Assembly: GCF_003473485.1 (NCBI RefSeq)
Contig: NC_053043.1
Span: 39,656,576-39,720,575 of the forward strand
Length of the DNA: 64,000 bases
Direction: 5' to 3'
DNA from: Medicago truncatula
Lineage: Eukaryota; Streptophyta; Magnoliopsida; Fabales; Fabaceae
Shown here: in pieces, positions 1 through 11,940 of the stretch
Layout: each line of letters starts with the position of its first letter
How positions within the stretch are numbered: position 1 is the stretch's first letter
Notes under the pieces: generated by a model
The model's input: the letters and a program-made list of their open reading frames with translations, nothing else
What the model was told of the DNA's origin: nothing
Databases searched by the model: none
Program-made: the position numbers and the translations under genes

Positions 1-1366
1 CTTGGTCCGATATATTTTTAAATTAGCTATCAAGTCTTTTCATGAAGTCTGCAATAAAATGCATTTTGTAGTTCAAATCATAGTCACATGATTTCCTGAA
101 GTATATAGGGAACTGCTAAATGGTTTGCATGAACCAATTTGCGATGATTTTGCGAATTGATTTGTCAAAATTCCCAATGAATTCGTAAAAAGCCACAAAC
201 CTAAAAGACGGAAGAGTAAACATTTTGGAGAACAGGGTAGTGGTGGCCACAAGAAGGTTAGGGGTTTTCGCGTGGGAGAGAAAGAGGAGTTAGCAAAGTA
301 GAGAATGCTATTTAATGTAATGAATGTTAATTTATAATAGAGCTTGATGTTTCTCTGATAACCAAGATTCTGGAACGTAAGTTTTTAAATGAATGCTAAA
401 AATGAATAACTTGTAATAAAAAATGTGGCAGACAACTGAAATAACAAATACTAGTTAATTTTGAAAATAGTGAAATATTTTCTAAATTAAAAAGCTAATC
501 AATCTATTAACTAATTATTATATTTAAGATTTAAGATGTGAATTTGTCAAAAAAAAAAATTTAAGATGTGAAATTCTCTGATGTTATGTCTTTAATCCTA
601 TGATAGCGTACCAATAACGTACCGGCTATGCATGCCTCCATGTATCCAATACTTTGAGGCTTCCCTGTTCTCGTACCATGTACTGAAGATAATTGCGAAC
701 CTGGTGACTGTGGTTCCAATTTCTTACTAAGGTATTTGAGGAGTGTCACGAATATCAAGACCTAACTCAACCCTACAAAACCGGCTTGTACGGTGAGGAG
801 TGCCTCCTCTTTATAAACTCTTCTCAAGAATCCTATCTATCCGATGTGGGACTAAATCCCCTCGAGTGTTGGCCACTAACAAGGAGGTTCTTATCCCTTT
901 CATAAAGGTGGTTCGTCATCGCCTATTCTATGTTAATTGTTCTAACTAGGGTGGACCCTCTCGCATAAGGTCCATTTATGGATCATTGGTACTAGTCATC
1001 GGGTATATCAGTATTTTAGTAAACGATTTAGATTTTTAATCGGGTACCTCAATTTTGAGAAGTTCCAAAAATTGTTGTTCCTTTTGTTTCCGTTGAAGCC
1101 ATCATTCTAGAGTTGAGGCACCGGTTAGTTGAAAGGAAATACCAAGCATATTAGGGTTCTGAGAATTGGAGATGGTGCTGGGGCACAGAGCAACAGGCTA
1201 GCAATAAAGATAAAGTGGTTCACCTCGTTGTGACATGACATCTAGGGTATAGAACTTACACGACGGCGAGAGGGGTAAGTATCGATTGGTGCTTGGAGTA
1301 ACAGTCCATTGAAGTAAGGAGGATACAATGTAAAGGAGGAAAATGAAGTTCAAGAACTGATAACGG
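1..1366. other. intergenic, no gene recognised; LTR-like stretch
   Basis: AT-rich DNA without a convincing reading frame. About 690-1000 is less AT-rich and contains 'ccgatgtgggact' (near 840), a phrase common in plant LTR and TRIM repeats, so it may be an old LTR fragment. No primer-binding site or matching second repeat was found beside it. Confidence 0.35.
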
Positions 1367-1378
1367 CTTCCCCTTCTT

Positions 1379-1578
1379 TTCTTTTTTTTGAAACAACAAA
1401 TTTTATTTAACAGCCAGATCTCTGCTCAAGACGAACAGAGACTGGTGAAACTAAGGATACAAACAAAAGGCGCCATATATAGGCGGAAGCGGAACACTTG
1501 AAAATAAACACCCTAAAAACACCCCTGAAAACAGACCCCTTCACAAAAGCAACCACTGTTAAAACGATATCCAGACCC
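1379..1578 (-). mobile_element. short 5'-truncated retroposon (non-LTR 3' end)
   Basis: The segment starts on the plus strand with a T-rich run (1379-1389), which is the poly(A) tail of a minus-strand insertion. It is bounded by an exact 12-bp direct repeat, cttccccttctt, at 1367-1378 and 1579-1590. Poly(A) plus a target-site duplication is the footprint of target-primed reverse transcription. No coding sequence survives, so the parent LINE family is not identifiable. Confidence 0.7.
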
Positions 1579-1590
1579 CTTCCCCTTCTT

Positions 1591-2139
1591 GTTATTGTGA
1601 TAGTTTTGTTTTCTATTCAGTTTTTATTTGAATAGAGATTGGTGAAAATGATTCGGGAGTTAATCCTTCATTTTGCAAGGATTCCACATGGATATGGATT
1701 GTTGGTAGAAGTGTGATGAAAAAACATGCGCCTTCCACATATTTAATTAGTGGTTCTTCCCGGTCAGCATTTTATGTCAGTTTTCCTAACGTGTGCAATA
1801 TTGCACACGATAAGGATAATTAATCACTCACTTCTTTCCTTGTTAATTATTCACTTTCAATGATTTATAACGTGTGCAATGTTGTACACCTTAGAAAAAC
1901 CGTTTTAAGGTAATATAAATCTAAATTCTAACTGGATGACTAATCTCGCTTTAGTCTAAATATCCTGACAAGTGTTGTAGTTTTGTCGTATATTTGAAAC
2001 ATCACATGTTGTTCCAAGTTACACAATAACAAATCTCGAGTCTAAACAACCGTCCGTATGTTTCACCAGTTTTCTGTGATGCATGTGCTCAGTATTATCC
2101 ATGAAGGCATTAAACTCCTCAATTCTCAAAATTTTAAGC
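1591..2139. other. intergenic; palindromic motif pair
   Basis: No gene seen. A perfect 18-bp palindrome gtgtgcaatattgcacac lies at 1791-1808, and an imperfect copy lies at about 1872-1889. The pair may bound a small foldback sequence. Confidence 0.4.
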
Positions 2140-2585
2140 TAATTTATACTTCTAGTCCTTCAAGTTAATTTTAGGTTTCACTTTGGTCCCTTGAATTTTT
2201 TTCGTTCCATTTTGGTCCCTTTAAGTTACTAATGTTAGACACGTTGGTCCTTTTCTATCAGTTTTCTATCTGAGTTCATCAAATGTTCTGTACATGGCAT
2301 TACGTTGTTGTTGTTTAGGTGTCTAACTCAACAAGAAGAAGTGAAAGGAATATAGGAAACATTTGACGGATTTTTAACAGAAAACTGACACAAGAACATT
2401 TGTAAATTAAGAGACTAAAATGCAACGAAAAAAACTTAACCGACCAAAGTGTCTAAATTTTGTAATTCAAGGGACCAAAGTCGAGCAAAAAAAAAATAAG
2501 GGACCAAAGTCGAGCAAAAAAAACATAAGGGACCAAAGTGAAACATAAATATAACTTAAGGGATCTAAAGTGTAATTCATCTTTT
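2140..2585. repeat. foldback repeat of the 'ggtccct' type
   Basis: The left part (from about 2150) contains 'tttcactttggtccctt'. The right part (to about 2580) contains its reverse complement 'gggaccaaagtgaaa', with further 'gggaccaaag' copies near 2473-2540. The arms are imperfect. This resembles the non-autonomous Mutator-like foldback elements abundant in legumes. It ends about 60 bp before the first recognisable RCC1 exon. Confidence 0.6.
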
Positions 2586-2644
2586 TTTTTTATTTATCAA
2601 TGAAGCCTGTTGTATAAGGTTTTCTCAAAAAGATATGAAATAAC

Positions 2645-4163
2645 ATGAATGTCTCTCAGGTTTCAGCAGGGCTAAACTTCACAGTCTTCCTCACCAGACA
2701 AGGTCATGTTTATACATGCGGAAGCAACTCGCATGGCCAACTTGGCCACAGTGACACTCAGGACAGACCAAGCCCCAAAAAGATTGAAGTCCTTGGTAGT
2801 ATAGGCCGTATTGTTCAAGTTGCTGCTGGACCAAACTATATCTTATCTGTAACAGAAGGTGGATCAGTATACTCCTTTGGATCAGGTTCTAATTTCTGTC
2901 TTGGCCATGGTGAACAACATGACGAGTTACTGCCACGCTGCATACAGAAATTTAGAAGAAATGGTATTCATGTTGTCCATGTATCTGCTGGGGATGAGCA
3001 TGCAGCGGCGCTTGATTCAAATGGATTTGTGAGTTTCATTGGACAAAATAAATTTTCAATTGTAATTGTCACACTTGATTTGGGCTTTTGATGCACGTCT
3101 GAGAATAGTTTTTAAGTTTCTATTATTGATGTTTCAGGTATATACATGGGGCAAGGGATATTGTGGCGCTTTAGGCCATGGAGATGAGATTGAAAAGACA
3201 AGACCAGAGTTGTTGTCTAGTCTCAAGAATCACTTAGCCGTTCAGGTATTATATCTAATGGTTTACGATGAATTTTTTGCGTTGTAGGGTCCATCTTTTC
3301 ATTTGTTGTTTTCACTTTAAGTAATAAAATTGCCACCTTGTTTTCACTTTTATCTATTGACTATTATTAAAACAATGATTTAGCGAGACATTGTAATTTG
3401 TTTTCCTGCCAAATACCTTTTTTTTACCATTACTAGTTCTTTCCCACTTCTAAAATCTGTAGAGGAAACATAAAAAGCTGTTTTTAGTATTTTCATGTAC
3501 AAATCTTTTCATCTAGAAAACAAAGTAAAAGCAAATTTTTTTTTGTAATCAAAAGTGAAAAGAAGAAATATAAACAGAAAACATTCACTCGAACCAAATA
3601 AATTTTCTGAAACTCAAGTCTTTTTCACTATGTAGGCTGTAGCATCGACACTTCAGATTAAAGGTGTGTCCGGTGTTCGAGGTGTCGGACACCAACAATG
3701 TACTCTGTACTTTTCATATTATAACTGGTGTTGTCGTGTCTGTGTTATTAGTGTTTCATAGCGTTTTCATCCGATTATTAAGATTTATAATGAGACTGCT
3801 CCTTATTATTATTGGTATTTGTAGGTGTGTGCAAAAAAGAGAAAAACCTTTGTGCTAGTTGATTCAGGTTTGGTCTATGGCTTTGGCTCCATGGCATTTG
3901 GAAGCCTAGGATTTCCAGATGCCAGAAGACTAACTAATAAAATCTTGAAGCCTAGAATCGTATACACATTAAGAACTCACCATGTTTCTCAAATTAGCAC
4001 TGGCTTGTACCACACTGTGGTAGTCACTAACCGTGGAAAAATACTCGGCTTTGGAGACAATGAAAGAGCTCAACTTGGTCATGATACATTGAGACATTGC
4101 CTTGAGCCTACTGAAATCTTCATAGAAAATTCATCATCTGAAGATGTTGATCTTATGTTATAA
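2645..4163 (+). CDS. RCC1-repeat protein, 5'-incomplete gene
   Basis: Three exons join in frame: 2645-3028, 3138-3245 and 3825-4163, about 276 residues. The introns have GT-AG borders and phase 0. The protein is a run of RCC1 repeats: VYTCGSNSHGQLGH, VYSFGSGSNFCLGHG, VYTWGKGYCGALGHGDE, VYGFGSMAFGSLGF and ILGFGDNERAQLGHD. RCC1 repeats form a seven-bladed propeller used in Ran exchange, UV-B sensing or ubiquitin ligases. Only about five blades are present and I could not find the upstream ones. The ATG at 2645 is followed by 'ctctcag' and then 'gtttcagcagg', so the true exon probably starts at 2660 after a splice acceptor and the ATG is intronic. Either the missing 5' exons were lost or they lie outside the window. 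The surviving frame has no stops or shifts. The exact RCC1 subfamily is not assigned. Confidence 0.75.
3642..3780. repeat. 'gtgtcggacac' repeat in RCC1 intron 2
   Basis: Intron 2 (3246-3824) contains a stretch rich in gtgtcc/gtgtcgg words, with the short inverted pair 'tgtccggtg...gtgtcggacacc'. I recall this as a dispersed legume repeat. Boundaries are not defined by a target duplication. Confidence 0.35.
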
Positions 4164-4953
4164 AGCTGCATCTGACACATCAAAGAAGTCACATTTTTTT
4201 TAGTATGATTATATTTTTACTTGTACAATATCTGATTTCTGATATATGTCACAATATACTTTTATAGTTCTATACAAATAGTGATAGTAACCTGCAAGAT
4301 TGTGAGGAACCATTTTTCAATAAGTTAAGAGTTTGTTTTATTTTGCTTAGTAAAGTTTGGTACCATTTTGTCATTAATATCTATGTATTAAGACATTTTT
4401 CACTTCTTCACTCATTGTCATTAGTAACATTTCATATGTTTCAATATTTAGTATTTACAATATCTTAATGTCATTTTCCTAATATCTGAAAATGATGGTG
4501 CTCCATTTTTATTGACATGTTTCAAACATTTCTACTTGAACTTGTCTTTAGTCCGACTAGAAGTACTGTGGCTCCTACATGTAATTAATAAGATTGCCTT
4601 ATTTTTCTTTTTCTGCATAAAAATATATGAAATTTAATGTATGTAGGGTAAGAGTTATGTTTTCTGTTTTCTTGATATGAATGTTGGGTAAATGTTGCAT
4701 CAAACCCTTGCTTGCCACACGAATACAGAAAATATTGTGGCTGTTCTTGCTCTATAGTATGGGATAGTATGAAATGACTTATAGTCAATAAATGTATTCA
4801 ATCATACTGGCAAAAAAAGATCTGTCAGTCTTGCAATTTTCAAAGGAAATGTGTCATGTGTTCTTTGAATGAAACAACAATTTTTTGGTCCCTTTTGTAA
4901 AAAAAATAATAATAATTTGGTCCCTAAAATGTTATCATTTAAAATAAACAAAA
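4164..4953. repeat. RCC1 3' flank, duplicated downstream (copy A)
   Basis: This stretch contains blocks that recur in the same order at 5825-6510: 'tctgatatatgtc', 'ctgaaaatgatggtg', a 'ttattgacat' block, 'cacgaatacag' and 'ggaaatgtgtcatgtgttc'. It is not coding. The RCC1 3' UTR should lie in its first few hundred bases. Confidence 0.55.
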
Positions 4954-5450
4954 GGGTTAAATATGTTTTTGGTCCTTATAAACCAACTTTTCGTTTAGTC
5001 CCTTTAAAATTTTCCTTCAACTTTTAGTCCTTAAAAAATTTTCCATCTTCACTTTTGGTCCCTCTTTTAAAGTAAATTCATATGTAGAATTTATATTTTT
5101 GAATAAAATTTTGCAGAAAAATTCATAATATTATAAGAGCCTCTCCTAAAAAATATTAGAATTTTTTAACAAAACATGAATTTAATATGAATTTTTACAT
5201 TTTTTACGGTTAAAAATTCATAATTAATTTATGTTTTGTTAAAAATATTCTAATCTTTTTTGGTAATTTTTGTTACAATATTCTACACAAGTCTGTACAA
5301 TTTCATTAAAAAAATACAAAAATTAATTTAAAAATAGGGACTAAAAGTAGTGATTGAAAATTTTATAGAGACTAAAAGTTGAAGGAAAATTTTAGAGGGA
5401 CTAAAACGAAAAGTTGGTATATTTATAGGGACCAAAATCATATTTAACCC
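4954..5450. mobile_element. foldback MITE, Mutator-like, ~497 bp
   Basis: Long terminal inverted repeats begin gggttaaatatg at 4954 and end catatttaaccc at 5450. The arms include 'aaccaacttttcgttt' and its complement. Flanking 9-bp repeats differ at one position: taaacaaaa (4945-4953) and taaaaaaaa (5451-5459). A 9-bp target duplication points to Mutator-type transposition. No coding capacity. Confidence 0.7.
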
Positions 5451-5824
5451 TAAAAAAAATTATAAGGAAATGTGTCGTGTGTTCTTTGTATAAACCACCA
5501 TTTTTCAGCTTTGTTAGCACCTCATTTCAGTTAAACTCTCTAGTATACACTAAACCATTGAAATGCCATTATTTATCCTACAATTGATGGATGTATTGAT
5601 AAGGTTGTTTTTGTTGGATGTATGAAAATGTATTTTAAATGGAATGGTAAATTTTTTTTTTGGCAAATGGATGGAATGGTAAATGTTACTTCATAGTTTA
5701 GTTGGAGTTGATAACGATCTTATTTCTCTAACAAAATATGATAACATCTATGAAAATATTGAAAACTTGATCATGGATCCAACTCTTTTTCTAACAAAAT
5801 AACATCAAACACTTTTTTCATTTT

Positions 5825-6510
5825 TTACGATATCTGATTCTTGATATATGTCGTTATCCTAATATATCTGAAAATGACGGTGCATCACTTTTATTGACAT
5901 TTTCCTAACTTCCCTAAATCAACTTGTCTTAGTGCAATTAGTAGTGTGGTTGTCCCATGGTTGCCTTATTTTTCTTTTCATTTATTTATTTTAAATAAAT
6001 TTCGGACAAGAATTGTCTTAAATATTTGCTTAGATTCAGTCAGGGAAATGTAACAACGTTAAATCTTTTGAAGGTAAATTTGGCCACCATTTACATTTCT
6101 ATCCGATTCGATGGATTAATCTCTACAGTTACATAAAGAAGATATCTGATTCAAATTAAAAAAAAAAGTTTGCTTCCCACATGAATACATAAAATAGAGG
6201 AATGATATGTGAAAAATCAAATTGTACAACCAACAACTTATTTACTATTTTTAATGATATTTTGCATGATTTTGATTTCCGTACTCCTCACAAAATTAAA
6301 AATTATTGCATTGGTTGTCCAATTTTAAATGTACAAATAACATAGCTCCATAAAATATTGTACCTGTACATACTTTATAGTATACAGAGTGTAAAATGTG
6401 TCATCTCTAGTATTAATCTCTGCCACTAGTATTTTTTTTTTCTTCCTAAACTTAAACTTTTACAAGGAAATGTGTCATGTGTTCTTTATATATGAACCAC
6501 TACTTTGTTT
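5825..6510. repeat. RCC1 3' flank duplication (copy B)
   Basis: Diverged direct copy of 4225-4890. Shared landmarks include 'ttgatatatgtc' (~5840), 'ctgaaaatgacggtg' (~5867), 'cacatgaatacat' (~6178) and 'ggaaatgtgtcatgtgttc' (~6466). A third short copy of the last motif is at about 5466. No RCC1 coding sequence accompanies this copy. Confidence 0.55.
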
Positions 6511-8160
6511 GTCACTAAAATGTTCGCGTTTGAAACTTCAGCTCAGGGTTAATTTGGCCAGACATAAATTAATTTCAATGGCAATGATATATAAAGTTAC
6601 TAATACATCCAAATCAAAAGTTGGTATAAGAAGTGAATAATCAAACACAACAAAGATCGGATCAAAAAGGTTTGGCCACAAATTTAGATACGAGTTCCTA
6701 CCATTTTGATTGTAGTTACTTTTTTGTATTTGTTTTGATATGCTATTGTTTAATGTTTATCTTTGTTCACTTGAATTATTAGTGCTTGTTTGGGAAGGAT
6801 GTTTTTGTCTGAATATAGATTTTAATTGTTCTTTCTTTGTTCATTATGCGTTTTATTTCTTTTTCTTTGGGTTGGATGATGTAATTTGGATTCTTTTTTT
6901 GTAATGTTTTGATGTCAATACTTGATCACAAAATTTGAAAATTGCGATTGTTTTATGATAAAAAATACATCTTATAATATCATAGGTTTAAAAATGCAAT
7001 TCTTCACTTCTCAACATTTAGTATGCGTGAACTTCACGGCTATACTCTTTTAAAAAAAGAAGAAGGAATAATGCCGACGTCTAGAAGGCTGTCACACATT
7101 CACGGTAGAGGGGGTTTGAGAAGGAGAGAGTGGAGTAGATGATGAGATTGAAAACAAATGCTTTAATAGTAAGTCGAAGTAAGGACGAATAAAGGGGTTA
7201 GCTTTAAGTGTTTTAATTCATTTTAGTTGGTTTGGTGGTGTTGATATGTGATGTGCTTCTCTTAAGTTTTCAGTTCGATTCTCCCCAATGTCAATTTCGA
7301 TACGTGAGTTTGACTTAAAAAAAAAAACAAATAAAAGGGAAAGTAAAGAGGGAAAAGAGAGAGTTGAAAGTTGTACTTGTGATCGTGGGACACAATTTAG
7401 TATATCCTTAATTCTCCGATGAAGTTTAATTTTTTAAAATTGATTTTGATAAAAAAAAAAAAAAAAATGTTACTATAAAACGATTTATATTTCAATACAA
7501 CAACAATCAATTATGTCACTAAGAAAATCGATAACATTGATCAAACAACACCATAATATTAGATTATGTCATATATCATATATCTATCCAGCACCATAAC
7601 TCTTCACGTTTGGATATATTTATTCCTTCAAAAAAAAAAATGTTTGAATATATTAATAAAAAAAATGTTTTTATCAACTCATATTTAGATAGTGTGATGG
7701 AGCCAACCATAGTAAATTTGTTGTGAAAACCACGTTTGACCAACCCAAAAATGTTTTTATGGGAAGCTTCAAAAGTTACCTTGGTTTAAAAATAATTGTT
7801 TAAAGAACTTGAAAATGCCATTAGGACTACCACCTTCAACGCTGTTTCAGAATTTACCATTGTTTTGAAACTTAGGTGGTATAGTCTGTCTCAATTTTCT
7901 TAATAATTTTCAGTCAACGAAAAAAAAAACAACTCGTACAACTTGCTTAATTAGTTGTTATCAAAGCAAAAAAATAAAGTAGCTTTCTTCATGTCCTGTT
8001 ACAGTTAGAACCAATGAACCTTCCTATCAACAGCCGTAAAATTTTGAATTCACACCATACAGTGTTCATCTAACAATCATTTTATAGACCAAGTCTCTGA
8101 AAGATTTAATCATTATACATTGAAGGCCTCCAATGAGAACATATATTCCCTGCATATTAG
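6511..8160. other. AT-rich intergenic with a SINE-like piece
   Basis: No gene seen. About 7222-7327 resembles the tRNA-derived SINE found at 37832 and 50077: it contains 'cagttcgattctcccc' (B-box-like) and 'aatgtcaattt' and ends in an A-rich tract. No target duplication was found for this copy. Confidence 0.45.
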
Positions 8161-8475
8161 TCTAGTTGCTTTCTTACAATGTATCAAATCTCATTTGAAT
8201 TTGTTAACATAAACACAATTTTCAAAGAAAACATTTGAGGGACAAGAACAACGATACATGATAAAACAAAACAAAGAACTTTATTCATGACAGAAATGTA
8301 TCAAAGGAAAATTTCTTAAAATTGAAGTTCACAATCATAAAGCAAAAACAAAGATCCGGCCTCATCAGCCACCCTGCAGTTATTCATAACAGAAAGACCA
8401 CATTCATAGGCCAACAAGTTTCATGCTTCCATATGAACATCCAAAGCAAAAAGGTTGTCACATTTACACTAACAT

Positions 8476-10597
8476 CTAAATAACTTCTAAACGCTCTTTG
8501 AACACCTTCAAGATATTAGAAAAAGTAACAATGCCAACTAAGCTCCAATCATCCTCAATAACCCACAAGTAATTCACTCTATTAGCAATTGCTTGCATCA
8601 TCACAGCAATCAAAGAGCTCTTGGGATGACAAACTATAGCCTCTGCCTTCCTCACATATTTGGCCGAGTAGCTTGATGACCTTGCATACTTTCCCGACCT
8701 TGTCAAACTCCTCCCTGGACTCTCCTCATCAGAGGAAGAGGAGGATGACATATCACCTGTCAAGGAAGTCATAAGTGTAAACTCTTGCAGCAGTTTTTCC
8801 AAATTCTTCTCCTTCAACCTTGCCTTTACAACCCTGACTAGATCCTCAGGGGGGCGACCACAGTCAATGTAGGCCATCAAGCCCCCTGCGGACAAAGTTG
8901 TGATGGCGGCCGCAACCGTCTCATCACAACATGCAAGTGTGAAGGGTGATATCTCACCGATGAATGTCCCATCACCGTCGACAATTGCGACAGAAGTTTG
9001 TTGTGTGAGGGACTTTGAGATGGCTTCAACAGCAGAAGATGCCGGGGAAGAGTAATCAATGGAGAGCACATCCGAGCTGATAATATTGAGACGATCGATG
9101 GATTGTGCAGGGAGTGCACTGAAGCGGCCAATGGAACCAAGCAAGAACCTGATCACATCCTCTTGTGTTAACCAGCAGAACTCAACACCATTGTGGCTGT
9201 TGATTGTTAATGACTTCTGCTGCAGTTTTCTCCTTGAAAGGCCACCTTTTTTTGTCTGCGAAATTGGCACCACAAGATTTTGTGCCCCCTCAAGTATGAG
9301 ATCAATGGCATCCAATAAGCTGTAACATCAAATTAACAAGAGACGTTAATTAACTAAAATTCTTAATCTTGATCAAGTTAAAACAAACACATTTAAACAG
9401 AATTTCAAGCTTCAACATGAAACTACATATATATAATCACCCTCCCCTTTCCATGTCCATCAAATCAATTCCACACTTCAAAACTTACCCCCAAAAAAAT
9501 ACAATTTCAAGTTTCATCTAGAAACTTCTGATCTGAGTAAAAAAAAAGTACCTAGTAACTTTTGATACATATCCCTTTTTTTTTTTCTTCTTATTTTATG
9601 GATTTTCATATATCTATGACTCTAAACTGTGTCTCTTAAGAGTTTCGCTATATTCTCAAAATTCAAAACTCTTACTCAAAATCAAGGGCTCCATTCTCTC
9701 TTTTTCCATGTAAATCAAACACATTATAAAATCCCCTAAAACTACAACAATATCAAACTACCCATAGCAAATTTCAAATTCAGATAATTCAAGACATTAT
9801 AATTAACAAAAAAAATCTTACTCTACAATTAAGTGTATCTTTGGTTCTAAGGTGATAAGAATTGATTTTTGGGTCTAAAATTGAGTCAAAGGTAAAATAA
9901 TTTGCGTTTCGATACATTTACTTTGAAACAAGTTGAACAATAAATTTGCGTTTAAAAATCAATTCTACTAGAAAACAACCAAATATGTCAAAATCAATAT
10001 AAAATTAAAAGTTTTAAATCTCAACTTCAAACAGAATCAAGGAAAATCAATCAAAATCAATTATACGCCTCTATAATCAATTTGGACCGTTTAATCCAAA
10101 TCAATGACAATCACTCTCAAATTAATAACCAAAATTATTTACCTCTTGTACTTATGTGATACAATCACATAAAAGTGAATATAGATTTAAATAAGTGTTC
10201 GGTTTGTGTCAGTGCTTTAGTAAATAATATTGCAAAGTCGAAAAAATATTGAATAAATAAATAAATAGTACCTAGATGAAGGTTCTAGATGAACAACAAG
10301 ACCATCAACCTCATTGAAAACATTGGAAATGGAAGCCTTAAGAGCTTTAGAAGGACACAAAAGATTTTCCTGTTTGCAAAGGAAAACAATAACATCAACC
10401 ATACAAATTTTCCCAACACATTGACATTGACCGAATTCAGAGTGGTCACAGTTCCAAACACTGACGAAACTTTCGCCGCCGGAGCTACGGAGGACTTCAA
10501 TTGCCTCAGCGACGGTAGCCGACGTCGAAAGCGACTTCAACGGCGGCTTACCGAGACAGAGATCAGATAACTCATGTGACAGAAAGAAAACTTCCAT
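8476..10597 (-). CDS. CBS domain protein, CBSX5-like (copy 1)
   Basis: Two minus-strand exons, 10597-10272 and 9319-8476, give 389 residues. The join is AG|C with GT-AG borders and the frame is preserved. The start MEVFFLSHELSDLCLGKPPL and the end NRVNYLWVIEDDWSLVGIVTFSNILKVF match the plant CBSX5/CBSX6-like group as I recall it. That group carries CBS pairs that bind adenosine ligands; CBSX1/2 relatives regulate thioredoxin, but the role of the CBSX5 branch is not settled. A Ser-rich linker (SSSSSSDEESPGRS) lies about three quarters of the way along. No transmembrane segment or transit peptide is evident. A conserved TATA-like site lies 96 bp upstream. The 952-bp intron is much longer than the 119-bp intron of copy 2 (21707-22983). 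The name is by similarity, so no symbol is given. Confidence 0.9.
9845..10150. repeat. probable insertion in CBSX5 copy 1 intron
   Basis: This AT-rich segment contains several 'aaaatcaat' words in both orientations and accounts for part of the roughly 830 bp by which this intron exceeds its paralogue. Ends and target duplication could not be fixed, so the element type is unknown. Confidence 0.35.
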
Positions 10598-10692
10598 GCA
10601 AAGATTGAACGCGGCGGCGGAGAGAATGTTGAAAATGTTGCAACAACTCGTTTTTGTTGAGTTGAGTTGAGAAATGAAGAAAATAAAAGCGT

Positions 10693-10702
10693 GTATTTAT
10701 AG
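10693..10702 (-). promoter_or_regulatory. TATA box of CBSX5 copy 1
   Basis: On the minus strand the sequence reads CTATAAATAC, about 96 bp upstream of the ATG, embedded in 'acacgctttt'. The same context with CTATAAGTAC occurs upstream of copy 2 (23082-23091), which supports a conserved core promoter. Confidence 0.65.
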
Positions 10703-10836
10703 TGGAAAATTAAATGGAAATAAGATTGTTGTGGGTCCCTTCATTTTTTTTTTTTAAATTGGAAAATAATATACACTTTTTTCTTTTTGGTTCAAGTGGG
10801 GCTCATTGTTTTACTTTGGCCAAAAGATGATTAATA

Positions 10837-11240
10837 TTTCCTTAATACAAGATATGTTTAAAAAACAATAGAGGAAAAAAATCCAAAAAAATAACAAAAA
10901 TTACATAGTGGTTTACCCAATATAAAGTCACGATTTAGTCCAATAAGAGTGAAAATGTAAAAAGCAAAATTAGATTTGAGATTTTTCAACCACCCTCACA
11001 AAGAATAAAGTTTAATGCGTTCAACCAATTGTTCTAAAAAAAAGTTGCTTGTTACAAAAAAAAAAAAAAAATTAGAATCGTGCGTGCTCTTTCTAGATGA
11101 TTTAAATACAAGCCAACCATATAACTTGAAAACAAAATCGAACATTTCCCTAGTACAAGATATGTTTAAAAATAGCATAGAAAAAAAAAAGCAAAAAAAA
11201 AGTATACATACAAAATAACATATTGGTCTGCCTTTTGTCA
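10837..11240. repeat. diverged direct repeat upstream of CBSX5 copy 1
   Basis: The phrase 'tacaagatatgtttaaaaa' followed by an A-rich tract and 'tggt(t/c)t' occurs at about 10846 and about 11153, roughly 305 bp apart. No gene lies in this interval. Confidence 0.45.
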
Positions 11241-11940
11241 AAAAAAATAAATAATAATATTGGTCTGCCCTTTATGTAAACAAGATCGAATATCCTTTAT
11301 GAAAACATATGCTGATATGCACCACCAAATTGTTACACACGAAAGCCAATATTAGTAGTTGTATGAACAATAGAAATTCCAAATCATTGAAGTACAAGAT
11401 TTAAAATATGACCAAAGAAATCACATTCCAAGAGATCAATGGATAAAGTTATCTCTTGCAGAAATCCTCATTTTTTTTTTTTAAGAATGTAGGAATCCTC
11501 TTGTTAACAACCCTTCACGCCAATAGCAACACTTTGAGAGGTGTTACTCATTATTAATGAGTAACTAATAAACCCCGCCCGTACTTATTATAAAAAAAAA
11601 AAAATTAATTAATTTTATTGAATAACGGATGTATCTGACCTATATTATAGAAAAGATACATCAGTTATTCAATAATTATAAAGAGTAAATTGTTTCTTAT
11701 AATAAAGAGTAGTGCGTAACTTAGTATTGACTTCTTATAATTCGTGACTAACATGTCTTTTTAGCGTCGTTATATCAAGATGAACAAAGCAATACCCATA
11801 AAGTTTGGTTAGATATATCATATATATCGACCATCCAATTATTAAATAACAAATCATATTTTTATATTAATTTATTTAATAAATAAATCAACTTTTTAAT
11901 GAGTTTTGCCATTGAATACCGATATTCAGCGAAACAAATT

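Noticed and set aside
8877-9325. Overlapping open frames on both strands of the CBSX5 exon
   Set aside because: These are shadows of the real coding frame, with no independent support.
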